Shown here: positions 33,581 through 47,621 of the stretch, one piece after another | Numbering within the stretch: the stretch's first letter is position 1 | Layout: each line of letters opens with the position of its first letter | Assembly: GCA_037074765.1 (NCBI GenBank) | Contig: JBAMDO010000036.1 | Location: 1-64,000, forward strand | Reading direction: 5' to 3' | Length of the DNA stretch: 64,000 nucleotides | Source: Mansonella perstans | Lineage: Eukaryota; Nematoda; Chromadorea; Rhabditida; Onchocercidae | The notes under the pieces: generated by a model | Seen by the model: only the letters and a program-made list of their open reading frames with translations | What the model was told of the DNA's origin: nothing | The model's database searches: none | Translations under genes and position numbers: made by a program

Positions 33581-36500
33581 TGGAGATTAATTATAAATAA
33601 AAATTAACTTTCCGATATAATCTCGAAAGAATTTGTCAAATATGAAGAGAACGATTTCTAAAGACCGAATCAGTTGAACAATTAATGCTTATTGATTGCT
33701 TTGATAAGTTTGAAATAATATAAAGTGAATAATTTGCAAATATTTTCTATAATCATGATTTCTTGACATTTTTCGAGCAGAAATTCAAAAATTCGTAAAT
33801 TAAGAAAACTTTTTTTTCGAACCAAATCTATTTTAGATCTTGGAGCTGCAATAAATGCTAATTATTTTACTGCTTGTTCAATTATTTATTTATTTATTCT
33901 AATTATTTATCAGCTGTACTTCATATCTGAATAATTGTGTCTTGTTTTTAAAAACAATTTAGAATTTTGCTTTATATAATTTTTCATCCAACTTAAAATT
34001 CATTTTTATTCAGCAAATTTAATTTAGTAATATTAACTCAGCAGAACTGACCATTTCATTTCCTTCACCTTTTCTTTTTATTTTGTTTTATGATCGATTA
34101 AATGAGCGAAATTATCGCAGAAAATTATTTCCAAACAAAACATACGAAGAATTTAATTTGAAATGGATCATTCTGAAAATTCGATTTCGATTAGATCATT
34201 GTAAAAATTTCATTTAATTAAATATCATCCTTTGTGCAACATTACAAGCAAATCATTTCGAAATATTTGCTTGGCTATTATTTTTGAATTTAAAAAAAAT
34301 AATTAACCAATTAAACTAACTGGATAATTTCATTTGTTTGTAAATGAAATGTGTCTGCGCTTGGTTGAAGGATTTTTAAAAAAAAGAACGAAGAAAAAGT
34401 AAAAAATTGAAAATTTTCAGCTTTCTTTTGCATTATTTTTGAGAAGCCTAAAAATAATTTCAGTACAAAAAAAAACGAATCATTTTTTTTATGATTCTCG
34501 CCTTAATATAAACTGGAAAAAAGAAAGTTTTCGGAACAATGATAACATCTTTAAAAATGAATTTCTCGCCCATTTTACAATCTTTTTTGTTCCTTAAAAA
34601 AAATGAAAATTTATATTTTACTATAAACTGAACAAGAATGTGAAGATTGATGGAACCGGTCAACAAACTTTTGAATACGACTCTAGAAAAGATCCCTTAA
34701 GTGTATAGTACTCTCTGCAACAATTGACGGATACTACGTTAATTGTCATTTAACAATTATCAAATTGAATAAAAAAGAAATAATACTTTAATCTGCAAAA
34801 AAATTAAGACAAAATTTGTATTTAACGAGAAAAAGGAACGAAATGAAAGTGAAAAGCTTCACGGTTTGTACAATAATAGTTAACGATAACTTTCAAATAT
34901 CTTTATTTCTGAAAATGATATGAACTATTTTTTGATCACATTATTGGTTTTTCTTTGCTGCTATGAATTATGGTTTTATACATTCATTGATCAGTAAATG
35001 TGATAGATTTTAACAATAACAATGCTAGTAAGTGCGACAATGTGGAAAAATGAAAGGATTTACAAAACTATTGTTTTAAGCATTGATTGTGTTGCAAATA
35101 TAAGACGAATATTAAGCCTAGTATCTTCGTAATAACAACGATAAAACCAAAAGAAAAACAAGCGAAGTATGAATTTTATGTTATCTAGAAAATCTTAAGT
35201 GCATTCATTTACAATTAATCATATCAATTATGCTCAAATTCATTCCAACAATTAGCTCAATTTTTGAAATGATTGCTATTAAATGGCGAAAAGCTAAATT
35301 AGATTGCAGTAAAATAAAATTTTAATTAACCAATGACACTGCTTAAGCAATATCAAATAAAAGTGGCCAAATATTCAAAAAGTAATTTGTAGCCAGATTC
35401 ATTAAAATATTGTTAAGTGTAGAAGTACAAAACAGCATAATTATGTGTTAAAACCTTTTTAAAAATAAAAATTTCAAGATTTTCTCATTTTATAAATCTA
35501 AAATAAAACACTTAACAAAAAGGGAAAATAGTCATTAATTTTATTGAAATTGAAAAAAATTTAATTTAATTTCTTAAATAAAAAAACTAAAAAACTCATT
35601 TGCGTCATGCACGTTGTTAATTGCACTAATTCCCACTTTAATTGCAACAATCAAAAGATGTCAGGAATTCAGAAATGTAAAGTATAAGCGAATGAAGGGA
35701 GAAAATAAAAAAAAGGATCGGAAATAAGGATAAAATTCAATTAAATTAAATGCAAATGTGATGAAATTTAGGGGAAAGGAACGAAATGAAAACATCTTTT
35801 GATCGATGATTTTAAACAAAATTAAATTTTCAAATGGTAATTTCTGAAATGCAAAAAAAAGCTTAAAACGGAATGCGAATTAAGTTATAAGAAATGCATA
35901 AATTTCATTTTTAAATAAGATATATCAATTCTATCTGGAATCAAAATACAAAAAGAAAAACATTTGCCTTGAAAATATTGCGCAAAATAATACTTTTACT
36001 TCTATAATACTATAAAATTTTTTACTACTATAAAATAATACTACAATCAATTGCTAGGCTATTGATTTTTGTTGGCTGTAATTATGACTATAAGTGGTTG
36101 TTATAATTATTTTAACTGTGTCTAATTAACCTATTACAGTTGCTTAACTAATTAAGTGTATTAGTAGCCGTTAGTTATGGCTTATATATCTTTTTTGGCT
36201 TTTAGTTTATAAATGTAACGACAATCTAGAAAAAAATGAGAGTAACACGAGAAATTTAGAAATAATTGAAATGTGATCAGAAATTGATTTCAATAATCGT
36301 TCATGAAATCTTTATTGGAATGTCTCAAACAAAAATTACCCAAATTTTTGTTTTCTTTTTTAGTTTAATTTGATGATTTTGTTAAAATGCTGAATTATTA
36401 ATCAATCAAAGGGTGGCAAAAAATGTTTTCAGATTAAAATGAAAATTTTTATTTTATGATAAACTGCAATGCCCATTGATATTTCCTTTACACTGCCAAT

Positions 36501-39500
36501 TATAAATTTCAACTTTTCAAAAAATTATGCGAACTTTGTATTAATTCAATCTATTGAATTCAGTGATTATTAATTCTCTTTCCCACCCAGTTTTTCCCTA
36601 TCTTCTTTTTTCTCTCTTATCATTCAAACATCGAAGACTTATTCCTGTTCTCATTTTTAAATCATACCCTGAGGCATTTTAAAACTTGTTTTCAGGCATG
36701 TTTATGGGTTTCTGATAAAAATTCAAGTAGCAAAAGATTTGATGATAATGGAAGAACGGCAGATTTTCATTTGCTCCCAAATGAATCAGAGAATATAATC
36801 TTACTTTTCTCATTTAATAGGCATTACTATTTCATTGCTTACACATATTAGCACTATTAACGACTCAATAAAATGGGCCAAAAAATAAAATTTTGTTATT
36901 TGGCTTTCATTTGTTTATCAAATCTAGCCAAAATTCGTTAATTGTTTATAAGTAATTCGTTACAACAAGATTATTTATAATTGATTTGATTAAAAGATCG
37001 ATAGATCAATGAGCTGATTAATTAGTTTTGCTAGCAAGAATGAAAAAATAAGTTGGAAAAAATGGATCATCTATTTGTGTCGTTCGAACTAACAGATGAT
37101 GATTTGCTTTCTGATTCATTTATGATATACGAATTTATACCTCAATGAATTTTTCCCGAGTCATTTATTTTCTACTTCATTTCATTTGAAAAAGAAATAG
37201 ATTGAAGAATAATAATTAATTTTTCTTTTGAGTTTGCCAAACAAAGCATTTCTTCTTTCTGCTCGTTATGATACTACGATATAAAATTTGATAAACGAAT
37301 TGAATGAATTTCTTTCATTTCTCTATCTTTTTTTTCTCATTCTTTCTTACTCCCTCCTTTTTTTCCCTTTCTCTTTGCTATGTTTTGTAAACTTTTTTTT
37401 TTATAAACAATTATTACTTAGGTTTTTTAATTTAATTTAATTAATTAATAAAATCTCAGTAAAGCATTTTAAAATATGATTGACATTTTTTGGATTTTAT
37501 TGCAATATAAATATAAAATATTATTGTGAAAATGGATATTTTTTCTTTAATTTGAACTTTTTGAACTTAGAACATTTAAAACTTTAAAATTTTTTAAAGT
37601 GGAATTCTTTTGACACTTATTTGAACAATTTCGAATAAAATTGCAATTTTGTATTGGAATTTTTTATGAAATGAAAATTTTTGTAAATTTAAAAAAATCA
37701 TTTTCATTTCTAATCATTTTTATCGTTACATTGATTTTACTATAAAATACTTCTTTTTTTGTATCGAATTTGTTGTGACATTTTTCAAGACAAAAATGTG
37801 ACACCAACATAAGCACGACAGTCTCTCTTAATAATATAACCGTTGATGAAAAACTTGTTCACTAATTTTGTTTGATGAATTTTATTTAGGAGTGAGAATT
37901 CAAGTTAGTCCCATCAAACTTTGACTTTCATTCTTACTTTCGGAAAATCTTCTTTTGTCTTCTTAATTAGCAGTTCAACACTTCACTTTCAAAAGATCTA
38001 CAACAAAATCAAACTATTTATGAGGATTCAAAATTTCATCAGACTTCGATCCTAACTTGTTCTTTAAAATACACATTTAAACGATTGTAATTTTTAAAAG
38101 ATTGAAACTTTTATGGCTTTTTTTTGAACTAAATAATTTTGAAAATAATTTGAAGGGTATTCGTTTTCACTCATAAATTTATCAGCTCATTTAATCAATC
38201 TGTTTTGAAAAAAAGTGCAAACTTTCCTTCAAAGTAAAGATATTATACATTGATAATGTCAAACATTAATGATCATTCCATTCGTAACGCTAAAATTCAT
38301 TTCATTAAAATATTTTCATTTCATTTTATCATCATTAAAAGTTACTACTTCATTTTATTTTTCTCTTTGCTTCAGATTTTATTTTTCGAAACAATTTTGC
38401 CTTTAATGAAATGAAATCAACCAAATATGTTAAATTCGATGATTAAGTCATTAATTTCCAGAAATAAACACACCCATAGACAGGCAGGTAAACAAACAAA
38501 TTCTAAACTCGACTGATCTATTTTATCCAAAGATAGCAGTGATAAAGTCAATAATAACGACGATAGTACAAAGTATTGCAATATAGCTATGATAAGATAA
38601 TTAAGTAATTTTTTATAGAAAATAATTAACTTAATTTTTGTCTAAGAAATTTTGAAATTCTTTTTTTATTTCTTTATGTAGTGTTATGTTAATAATAATA
38701 GTGACTGTGATAAGGAATGACGACGATGATGATATGGTAATAGTAATGACAATGATAGTAATAATGGTAATAATGATGACTTTGGAAGTTAATTGCTAAA
38801 CATGATTATTGATGGCTAGTTGGAACTTCTTTTATTGTTAATATTACAGTATAAATTTAATTTTATTTTTAAACAGAAAAAAGAGAAAGAGAAAAAAGAA
38901 ACGAAACTTTTAATACAAACAAAGGAAGAGGAAAAGGGATAAAATCGAGAAAAATAAAATAAAAATCAAGTAGAACAAAAGAGAATGAGGGATAATAACA
39001 GGAAAATATTCGATCCGGCATGAAATGAGTAGTAGTGATTTTTCTTTTCCGTTCTAAATGGTAACTTTTTTCATTGCTTTCTTGTTGAAAGAAGAAGGGA
39101 AAGGGCAATATCAATTGAGCAAATAAATGGAATGATTCCGGAACTATTAATCGATTTAGCTTTTCAGGTTTTCGTTCTTATTCTTATTCAATCCGGTAAA
39201 ACAAGGGGCATAAGTAGGAAAAGTTTCAATTTCTTGGGAAATGATTTATTATTCTACTTGTTATTGTTTTTTCCTCATATCTTTCTCTTCAGTTTCACTT
39301 CTACAATATACTTTTCCTATATTATCAACTCGTTTTAAATTTCAATAATGACTTCAAAAATTCAAATTCTTTACATTCGTAAAAGTTCTGAAGATAAATT
39401 CAATGAAAAAAAGTATTCTTTCAAAAAAAAAAAAAAAAAAAAACGAGTTTAATTTAATTTTTCTTTTTCAAAATATAATCAAATCTTTTTTTTTTTTTTT

Positions 39501-40381
39501 AACATATATGTTACATGCCATATAGTAGTAAATGCCATAATCATGATTTTTAAATTTATTTTCATTCGACTTTAAACTTAATTATCAATGTAACCCGGTA
39601 GCGATATCTATTTGTCCGTCTATTAATCGCTTCAGAACGTTTATTGTTCATCAATGGAATGTTTGCAACATTAATAACAATTTTCATTTCTTACAAATTA
39701 CTTTTGCAGAAAAACTGAAGTTCTGTGAAAACAAGTTTTCTTCATGCATCTAAAATTTCATTGTAAAAACATTTCTTCCATTACTTGTTTTATCTTTTTT
39801 TCTCCTTCTCTCTCTCTTCTCCTACAATAACTCTACCATATTATCATTCCTCTTTTCTTTTTTGTCAACTTTTTATTTGAGTGACAAAAAAATAAAAGAA
39901 CAGGCCTGAAAATTTTTGATAATACGATACTGCTCTTTATGTATTCATATATACAGATATATAAATGTGAAACTTGTTTATGAAATGTAATATTGTTGAA
40001 ATATATTTGGAGAATAAGAAGATTCAATAATTTATCAGAATCCTGAAATCCTGAAATCCTAGAATGATAGATGATGATGTTTATTGTTGAAAAGTATCAT
40101 CAACAAATTCAAATTTCAAGATTTAAATTTTCATTTTAAAACCGGAAAAAGCGATATTATCTAGCTAATCTGCTTTTTCCATTTTATAAATTACTTGAAG
40201 TAATTTATCATTATAATATTTGGTAGCAAAAATACTAGTCGTAGTTTAATCATTAATCATTGCAAGATGGTAAAAATGATAATAATAATAACAAATAATA
40301 ATTATAATACTACTAAAATAACAACGATAACCAGTAATAACCGGTACCATCATTACTGGTTTTTATTCTTTATCATTTCAC

Positions 40382-40436
40382 ACAAATGCCTGGCATATGT
40401 ATATATATACATACACACACACACACACAGACATAT
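40382..40436. repeat. TA/CA microsatellite
   Basis: gtatatatatacatac runs into (AC)n and ends in agacat. Confidence 0.9.
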
Positions 40437-40554
40437 GGTTGCAAATATGTAGTGCTATTTAAAGATTATTCTGTATTATTCAATGGTTGTTATGAAAAGT
40501 TGAGAAAGAAAAGGAGAATTTAAAAAAAACTTGTTTTACTGATAAAAATAATAG

Positions 40555-40590
40555 AAAGAGATAGAGAGAGAGAGAGAGAGAGAGAAAGGG
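40555..40590. repeat. GA microsatellite
   Basis: An almost perfect (GA)n tract. Confidence 0.9.
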
Positions 40591-42346
40591 AAAACTTGAA
40601 ACAAACGAGAGATTCGGGGAGAATTTTGAAGGCTATCCTTATCAGTATACCGTTTACAAAAAAAAAAAAAAAAACCGGATTTTTTCATTCTTTTTCTCCT
40701 CTTTTCTAATTCACTCTTTTCATTTATATCCATCCTATCCCTTTTTATAACTTTTCCCTCATTTATCTTTTATCCTGATTATCAAAAAAAAAAATTAGCA
40801 AGAAATTTGAAAAAGTTGAAATTTTATTTCATTTCATACAAATACTCAATAATGATAACAATTGATTTCTTTTTAATTGAACAAAAAAAAAAAAAGAAAA
40901 AATTGATTTAAAGTAATGAAATTTAAAAAAAAAAATATTGCAAAAATTAAAAGTGAAAAAGAAAAAAATAAGTTAAAAAAATTTTGTAACAAATTTTAAA
41001 AGAGAAATAGCAAATAAAAAGAAGCCTAATTAATAAAATAATTTATTACAATTATTGTCACTCTCATTCTCCTCTTTCTTCTCTTTCCTTATTCTTTTAC
41101 TTCCTCCTCCTCCTCCTCCAACCTCCTTCATCTATTTCATCTTTTAAAAAATTTTACTTTTCTTTTAACCACCTATTTCTTTCATTTCTCATAAAAATTT
41201 TTAACAAATTATTCATTATTGTTATTGGGTAATTTTTTAATTTTCAATGTTAAATTTTGGAACTCCAATGGAACATTGTACATGGATGGTTTAAACTGCA
41301 TGAAAAGATAATAAAGAAATGGGTGGGTGTGGGCATGTAGGTGAGCAAAAGGTAGGAGTAGAAATTGTAGTTGTTGAGGTAGAAGAGAGGGGAAATAAAA
41401 CCGGTTATTGTTAAATTATTTGTATTATTTCCCACTTTCACTTTTCCGATAAATACACCAGAAAAAGGCATTTCATCTCCCCCGCCATCTACCATATAAA
41501 GATGATATCCTGTTTGTCTTTTGCTTTCTGCTTGTATTTCTTTTACTTTTCATAAAAGTTAATGTAAATAAAGAAAAAAAAAACGAGAAATTAAAAAAAA
41601 AAAAAAAAAAAAAACGAAATTTTTGTTAAATAACATTAATTTTAAAATCATTTATTATAATCTTTTTTTTTTCCTCTTGCTCTTTCATTTTTTCGTTTTT
41701 CGCTCGTTATTATTGAAAATATTTTCTTTTTTTCACTTTTTAATAGTTTAAATTTTTAAATCGTCAAATAATCCTATCATTGAAAACAATCTATTTAATC
41801 TTGTCACAATGTCTCATGCAATTATTTATTAATTAAATATTCTTTCACCAGAAATTCTTGAATAATTTTTTAGATTTTTGGAATTTTGGATTATTTTTGT
41901 GTTTTATTTGTAATTATACAATTGTTCCTTAATTCAATTGGAAAACGACATTTGCAAGTTCAACATGAAATTATTTTAAAATAAAAAATATGTAAATTAA
42001 GCTATATAATTTCACTTTTTGATTTACATTTCTTGTTTAAATTTAAATAAAGTCTTAAATCTTCAAATAATCCTATCATTGAACACAATCTGTTTGATCT
42101 TGTCCCATGCAAATATTAATTTATTCATGTTATCAATTTTAAATTTATTATTAAATATTTCTGTACGGTTCGGCATTGGCGTTGTGGTGTTTGGTCAACA
42201 GCATATAGAATGATTGATCAAAAAAACTTTTTTAACTGAATAATAGATAAGTTATGATTATATGATGTATTATTAAATATTAATTTGGGAACCATTTAAT
42301 TGAACAAAGTAATCATTAAGTTAGAATAATTTGATTTATGCAGTGT

Positions 42347-42540
42347 TAAACATACGCCGATAAATATAAATGAATTCAAGCGTATTATGAATTTCTTGCC
42401 AGCGGCTATATTTTACCCCAAAAACATGGCATCCTAAAGTAGATTCAAGTTTGGCCGACTTGCAAGACCGGTTAATGAAAATTATATTGAAAAGCTTGAT
42501 TTGTTGAATAGATGATGATTGTGGAGACGATTAGTTGATT
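42347..42540 (-). other. Exon-like island of higher GC, not assembled
   Basis: On the minus strand about 65 codons stay open, with coding-like stretches such as KSAKLESTLGCHVFG and SRWQEIHNTLEF, ending in TAA at 42347. No ATG or partner exon is evident. Plus-strand frames across the same bases (for example RFKFGRLARPVNENY) are also open. The island could be a decayed gene or transposon piece. Confidence 0.25.
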
Positions 42541-42864
42541 AGTGCAGTGAGACGACTTCTTTGTACAACCATATGACTAACTAATAACCGGATTTTTTCC
42601 TCAGATTAGTCCGATGGCAATTCCGTTTTTTTTCTTTCTTTTTTTTGTTTCGAATTTCTTTTTACAATTGTCAAAATCATATGCCTCTTATTTTGGTATT
42701 GCTCGGCATTCTTCAATCTTTTGTTCATTTCAGATCCGCTTATTTTTTATTTCCCGAAGCAAAAAGCAAGCGATAAATTTTGCATTCGGCAAAAATTTAC
42801 TCAACAGTGAGTCGCGTTGCTTAGAATAATCTAATTTATCATTGTAAATCATAATATTGGAAAC

Positions 42865-43150
42865 TCATAACTAGCTGTTGGTATAGTTATAATTATGGCG
42901 GTATATTGATATAGTTATAAATAATAAAATGATATGGATATAGTTTTTAATAAATGTCAACATAGTATTAGTGTATTTATAACTATTAGTATAGGTAGAA
43001 TTACAAATATTCACACTGGCGCGTTCATGCATATCGGCATAATTTTAATTAAGAATTACTATAAGTATACAGTATGAGTATAGTTATACAAGTATTCCAT
43101 ACTATGGGTATAGCTAATACTGATATAATTATAACTATCAGCATAATATA
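42865..43150. repeat. Degenerate TATAGTTATA-rich tract
   Basis: The motif ggtatagttataa and close variants recur about eight times at irregular spacing. Confidence 0.6.
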
Positions 43151-43431
43151 AAACATATTAATAAGTCTTGCAATGCCTTCTTGCTATTCACAATTTATTC
43201 TATAATTCAACATTTGTTCTATTGGACTAAATTCCGAAATTTAGTACAATGATCACAATATCGCCATGAAATATGTTAAATTTTGCTATCTGTTCTTATC
43301 CTAATTACTGTTGTGTACAACCGTACTCATTCGTACCATGCACATTTTCATTAATTAATTTGTATTAATTACACATTCAATACGACAAAATAATTTCTGA
43401 TAATCATAATAATTCTTTCAAGTTTGAAAAT

Positions 43432-43437
43432 TTTATT
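43432..43437 (-). terminator. Candidate poly(A) signal for the 81-aa ORF
   Basis: AATAAA on the minus strand, about 29 bases downstream of the stop codon at 43466. Confidence 0.4.
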
Positions 43438-43465
43438 ATAATTACTAAAAAAATTTCAAAACATT

Positions 43466-43711
43466 TTACTTAACAAACACTGTGGCATCAACAGCTTTTT
43501 TTTTCACTTCATTTTCAACAGTATTTGGGGTGCAAGAAAGAGGAGGAAAAAAACCTGCTAGAGAACTTTTCAATTTATTTGATTTTATTTTCAATCTAAA
43601 AACAGTATCGCAATGATAAACTACAGAACTGAACAGGTTCTCATCTGATACATTTGGCATATAATATGTAATTGTTTCTGATTTTTCTCCCTTTCCATCA
43701 GCTCTTACCAT
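43466..43711 (-). CDS. Hypothetical single-exon ORF (81 aa)
   Basis: The frame starts with MVRADGKGEKSETI, contains VYHCDTVFRLKIKSNKL and SCTPNTVENEVKKK, and ends TAA. Its composition is balanced, unlike the Phe/Tyr/Asn-rich noise frames around it. AATAAA on the minus strand (43432-43437) lies about 29 bases past the stop, a normal poly(A) distance. Upstream, CCAAGTACAG at 43723-43732 could be a trans- or cis-splice acceptor, with 11 bases before the ATG. The open frame also extends about 13 codons upstream of the ATG. I recognise no domain and see no signal peptide. It may be a small nematode-specific gene, the last exon of a longer one, or a retrocopy fragment. Confidence 0.4.
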   Translation of the reverse strand: MVRADGKGEKSETITYYMPNVSDENLFSSVVYHCDTVFRLKIKSNKLKSSLAGFFPPLSCTPNTVENEVKKKAVDATVFVK

Positions 43712-46485
43712 CGTTATGATTACTGTACTTGGTAGAAAATTATTTTTCTATTTTTCGATTGGTAAATTACTATCCAAAAAAATAATAATAAATTTCTGAA
43801 CTTGTACTCAACTAATTCCTCCTTTTTGGTGATTAGAGTGATTTAATTCAATTCAGTTATTCTTAGCAAATATAATTCAATTTAATTATTTTTGGTAATT
43901 AGAGTAATTAAATAACTAAATTGCTTTTGGCAGTTAAAAACATTTTAAATTTAACAAACAAAAATGTCTATCTATTGCTTACTTAATATTTTTAATAAAA
44001 ATTTGAGCTATTTGAAACAACGCTGTCACACTTTGACAAAATCAGTGTTTTTATTTATGCATAAATGTTGTGAATTAATCACTATAATAATTATAGCATT
44101 TAAAGATAATTTCTGTTATTGAACAGTCAAAGATTGATTCTTTTAAATCAGGAATTGTTAACAATAAGTGAAAAGCTATCTATTATGTTTGATTAAGCTA
44201 TTATTTCCCATTCATAAATCTACATATATAAATGAAGTAAATTAATAAAAGTACACTTGTATTTATATTAAGGCCTGTTTCTCTCGTGTTATTGTAGTTT
44301 TATACTATATTGAGGCTTATGTTTTGATAGAAACTAATAAAAACACACTTATGTTTGCATCAATTGCCAATTTTTAATTTCTTTCAAATGTTATTTTTAT
44401 GTCACTACAGTGTTATAATACTAGGCCTTTTGTTCTTATGTTATTGTAGTCTAAAAAGCAATATGTAATTTGCTTCTATAAACTTTACATATTTAGAGCC
44501 TATTACTGTTTAGCTATTGATAAATTACACAGATATTATTCAAGGTTTGCACATTGTTTTGGTGCTGTAACCTTGTGTGATACATTCATTCATGGCCTAT
44601 TATTATATCTTTCTTTTATTTCATTATCTCTGTTAAGTGCCTTTTTATCATGTCCAATTAAAAATACATAAATAAAAATTCATGCCTACTTTTTCTTTCA
44701 TTAATTACTAATTATTAGTAGTTATCATATAATATTCTGAGAGAATATCTAACAAATCTTTCTTTACTCTTTCTTTTTGCTTATTTCTTCTCCTTTTTCA
44801 CATTATTTCATTTCTCTCTCTCTCTTTTTCCCTTTTCCTACTATATTATTCATTTGCATTTATAAAAAAGCCTAAAAATGAAGGAAATAGAAAAAGGACG
44901 AATAATGAATGTTAGGCATATATTTATGTCAATGCATATTTATGCTAATTTCATGCATATTAAATGAGCAAACATGAACAAACAGATGATAACCTAACGA
45001 ATTAATAATACATTTCTCGTCTCTTATAACCGATAATATTAGCCAATTTGTATTGTTGTTATTTAATGTAACTTTTGGAAAAGGAAAGGAAAAAAGAAAT
45101 ATCAGAAATTGATAATTAATTTGATAATTAATTTCAAGGAAATGTTGAAAAGAAATGTTAAAAAAATATTTTAATAAAAATTCAAAAACAATTATTTATT
45201 TATCATTATTTTATACATTATTTTTTTTTGCCTTTCTTTTTCTCTTTCATTTTTTTTTCTATTTTCTACATTTGAATTCAAATTCCCTTCATTACTAATT
45301 CCATTATATTATAATTTTTCCACAATATCTGATAAGATTTTTCTTTCTTCCTTTCTTTCTTTTCTCTTCTTTTTTTTTCATTCACTCTCTTTCAAAAATA
45401 AAATGTTATTTGATTATTTAACAAATACAACAAAAAATGATTAGCATATATTCAAACTTTCTCTAACACCTTCATTCTCTCTTTTATCTTATCTTTTTTT
45501 TTTTTTTTTTTTTAAACCATCACTTTTTAAATTTTTTTCTATTTAAACTCAAAAAAATTCTATTTAAATTCAAAAAGAAAAAATTTTTTTTTATTTAAAT
45601 TCTTCTTTGCCTAATTTTTCGAGAATGATGATGAATTTATTTTCTCAAAAATTTTGCATAATTTCTGATTGTTGTAGAGTAATGTGTTTTGCTTCATTGT
45701 CAATTTTGGATGTCTTCGAATTGAAATTTTTTGATCTTTCCCAGATGCTAATATCTAATTGGGCAAGGTTATGGGTAGGTTGTCTAGACATTTGCCGAAT
45801 TCAATTATGGATATTTTTAGATCAAAATTTTCTTGTTCCTATTACTAGAAATGTTCAAGGAAGGCTTACTGTCAATTAATTCAAAATTTTAAAATGATAC
45901 AAATAGTATTTCTGTTAGCTTAAGGAAAAAAATTTTTCATATACTATCATCAGAATGCTTTAGCCAAATAATTCAAGTTAGAATTTTTAATATATTAAAT
46001 TTTGAATATATTAAAATTTATGAAATGCTTGCAAGTGCTCTTTTCATCGTCCGTTATCGCCAAAAATTATTATTCGATCCTATTTCAAGTTGACATTTTA
46101 TGTCTACTTTAAGTTGACATTTTCAAAATTTCGTTGTTTAAATTCGAGCTCAAAATTAATGAGTTCATAAACAAAAAAAATCTACTATAGCTGCTATAAT
46201 AGCTTATTTAAATACTCAAATTGAAAAGTGAAATTAAACAATTTTAAAATTATTGGACGATTAGTAATTAGTGGAACAGTTAAAATTTATCAGTCATTTA
46301 AATTGCTGCTTTCTTCTTTTTTTTTCCTTTCAAATTAACGACCTAGTTTTTTTTTACAAGTTTTTTTTTTTGTTCTAATGAAAATTGGTAATAGTTGTGA
46401 AAGGGAAAAAAAATTTACGATTTTATTGAAACAGTTTTACTGAAGCAATTTTAATGTTTTGGTAAAATCTTTATTGCCTTTCTTT

Positions 46486-46520
46486 TCTCTCTCTCTCTCT
46501 CTTTCTCTCGCTCTCTATCT
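46486..46520. repeat. CT microsatellite
   Basis: (CT)n with single interruptions. Confidence 0.85.
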
Positions 46521-46722
46521 CTTCTCTTAAATGAATGATAGAACTAACATTATTAATTAATGTTAATTTCTTGAAATTCAACTGGTTTCATTGTTTCCAT
46601 TTTCATCATTTCATTCCTTTTTTTCCATCGCACTTTTTGTTTTTTGAAACAAAACGACAAATTTGATCAAAATTTTTATTTATTATTTTTTTTACCCATA
46701 AATCAGGTCAGACAATAATAAT

Positions 46723-46856
46723 CCATAAAGCAGGTCAAGTGATAATAAAAAAAAATGAATTCCAATATACATTTTTCCATTTGTTCTCTTGTTTTCCCAA
46801 ATCATCTTTCGGATTGTTTAAATCAGATCGCGGTTACGAATAATAATGACCGACAT
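46723..46856. repeat. Direct repeat, copy 1
   Basis: Starts ccataaagcaggtcaa and includes atttgttctcttgttttccc, ggattgtttaaatcag and tcgcggttacgaa. It is matched in order by 47332-47480 with scattered changes. A short degenerate copy of its head (ataaatcaggtcag) lies just before it. Confidence 0.85.
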
Positions 46857-47331
46857 TTATAATATTATAATTAGCTTCAAATGCTTTAATTTTTTCTCTT
46901 TCTTCTATTCCAAATTTAATTGCTGGAAAATTTTAGTTTTCTATTAATTAAAAAATTAAAGAGTTGAATGAGTAGAAACAAAACGTTATGTGTTAATCTG
47001 TTATACTAAAAAAAAAAATGAAATGCTAACAATATTTTCTAAATTTATTGCACATACCTATCCAATTAATATTTAATTTTTTTTGCCACAACCATTTCAT
47101 TTATTACTGGTCATTGGTCAATTATTGTTTTTAAATTACAATCAAACTTTTTCAACGAACATATTCCATTCCTCTTTTTTTTAACTTTTTTAATAGTATT
47201 GTTGTAAACAAATAAATTTTTATTCATTTTAGGTTAAGAACTAGAATTTAATTTCTTCTAACATTTGAATTAACTTCGTTTAATTGAACTTATTTGAGGA
47301 GAGGAAAAGGATGAAATTTCGTCATAATGAA

Positions 47332-47480
47332 CCTATAAAGCAGGTCAAATGATAATAACAGTAAAAATGAATCCCAATATACACTTTTCCATTTGTTCTC
47401 TTCTTTTTCCAAATTATCTCTCGGATTGTTTAAGTCAGTCAAATCGCGGTTACGAACTGCAATTTGTGTCGCGACATTTC
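47332..47480. repeat. Direct repeat, copy 2
   Basis: Starts cctataaagcaggtcaaatg and keeps the order of segments of copy 1, 609 bases away. It runs to gtcgcgacatt. It lies about 140 bases before the 43-bp minisatellite. Confidence 0.85.
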
Positions 47481-47621
47481 TTCACATATATGCATGTACA
47501 TACATGTACAAATAACACACACACACAGATTTCAATACAGAAAAAAACCTGTTCTTGCATCACCATTACAACATCATCATCATAACTTCGGCGCCTACCG
47601 TTCTTGCTCAATTCCAAACAA

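Larger units (their letters stand above)
28883..42346. other. Long AT-rich region without a supported gene
   Basis: Open frames here are short, Phe/Tyr/Ile/Asn-rich and unsupported by paired splice signals. They read as ordinary AT-rich noise. It includes ACGT-rich DNA at about 33220-33580, degenerate ATAATGATAG tracts (30830-30920, 38700-38790) and microsatellites. The first part is upstream of flp-6 (-) and probably contains its control region. Confidence 0.6.

Noticed and set aside
45607..45879. 90-codon plus-strand ORF
   Set aside because: Phe/Leu/Ile-rich, no splice signals, no poly(A) signal in range, no recognised motif. Kept out of the gene list, though weakly possible.
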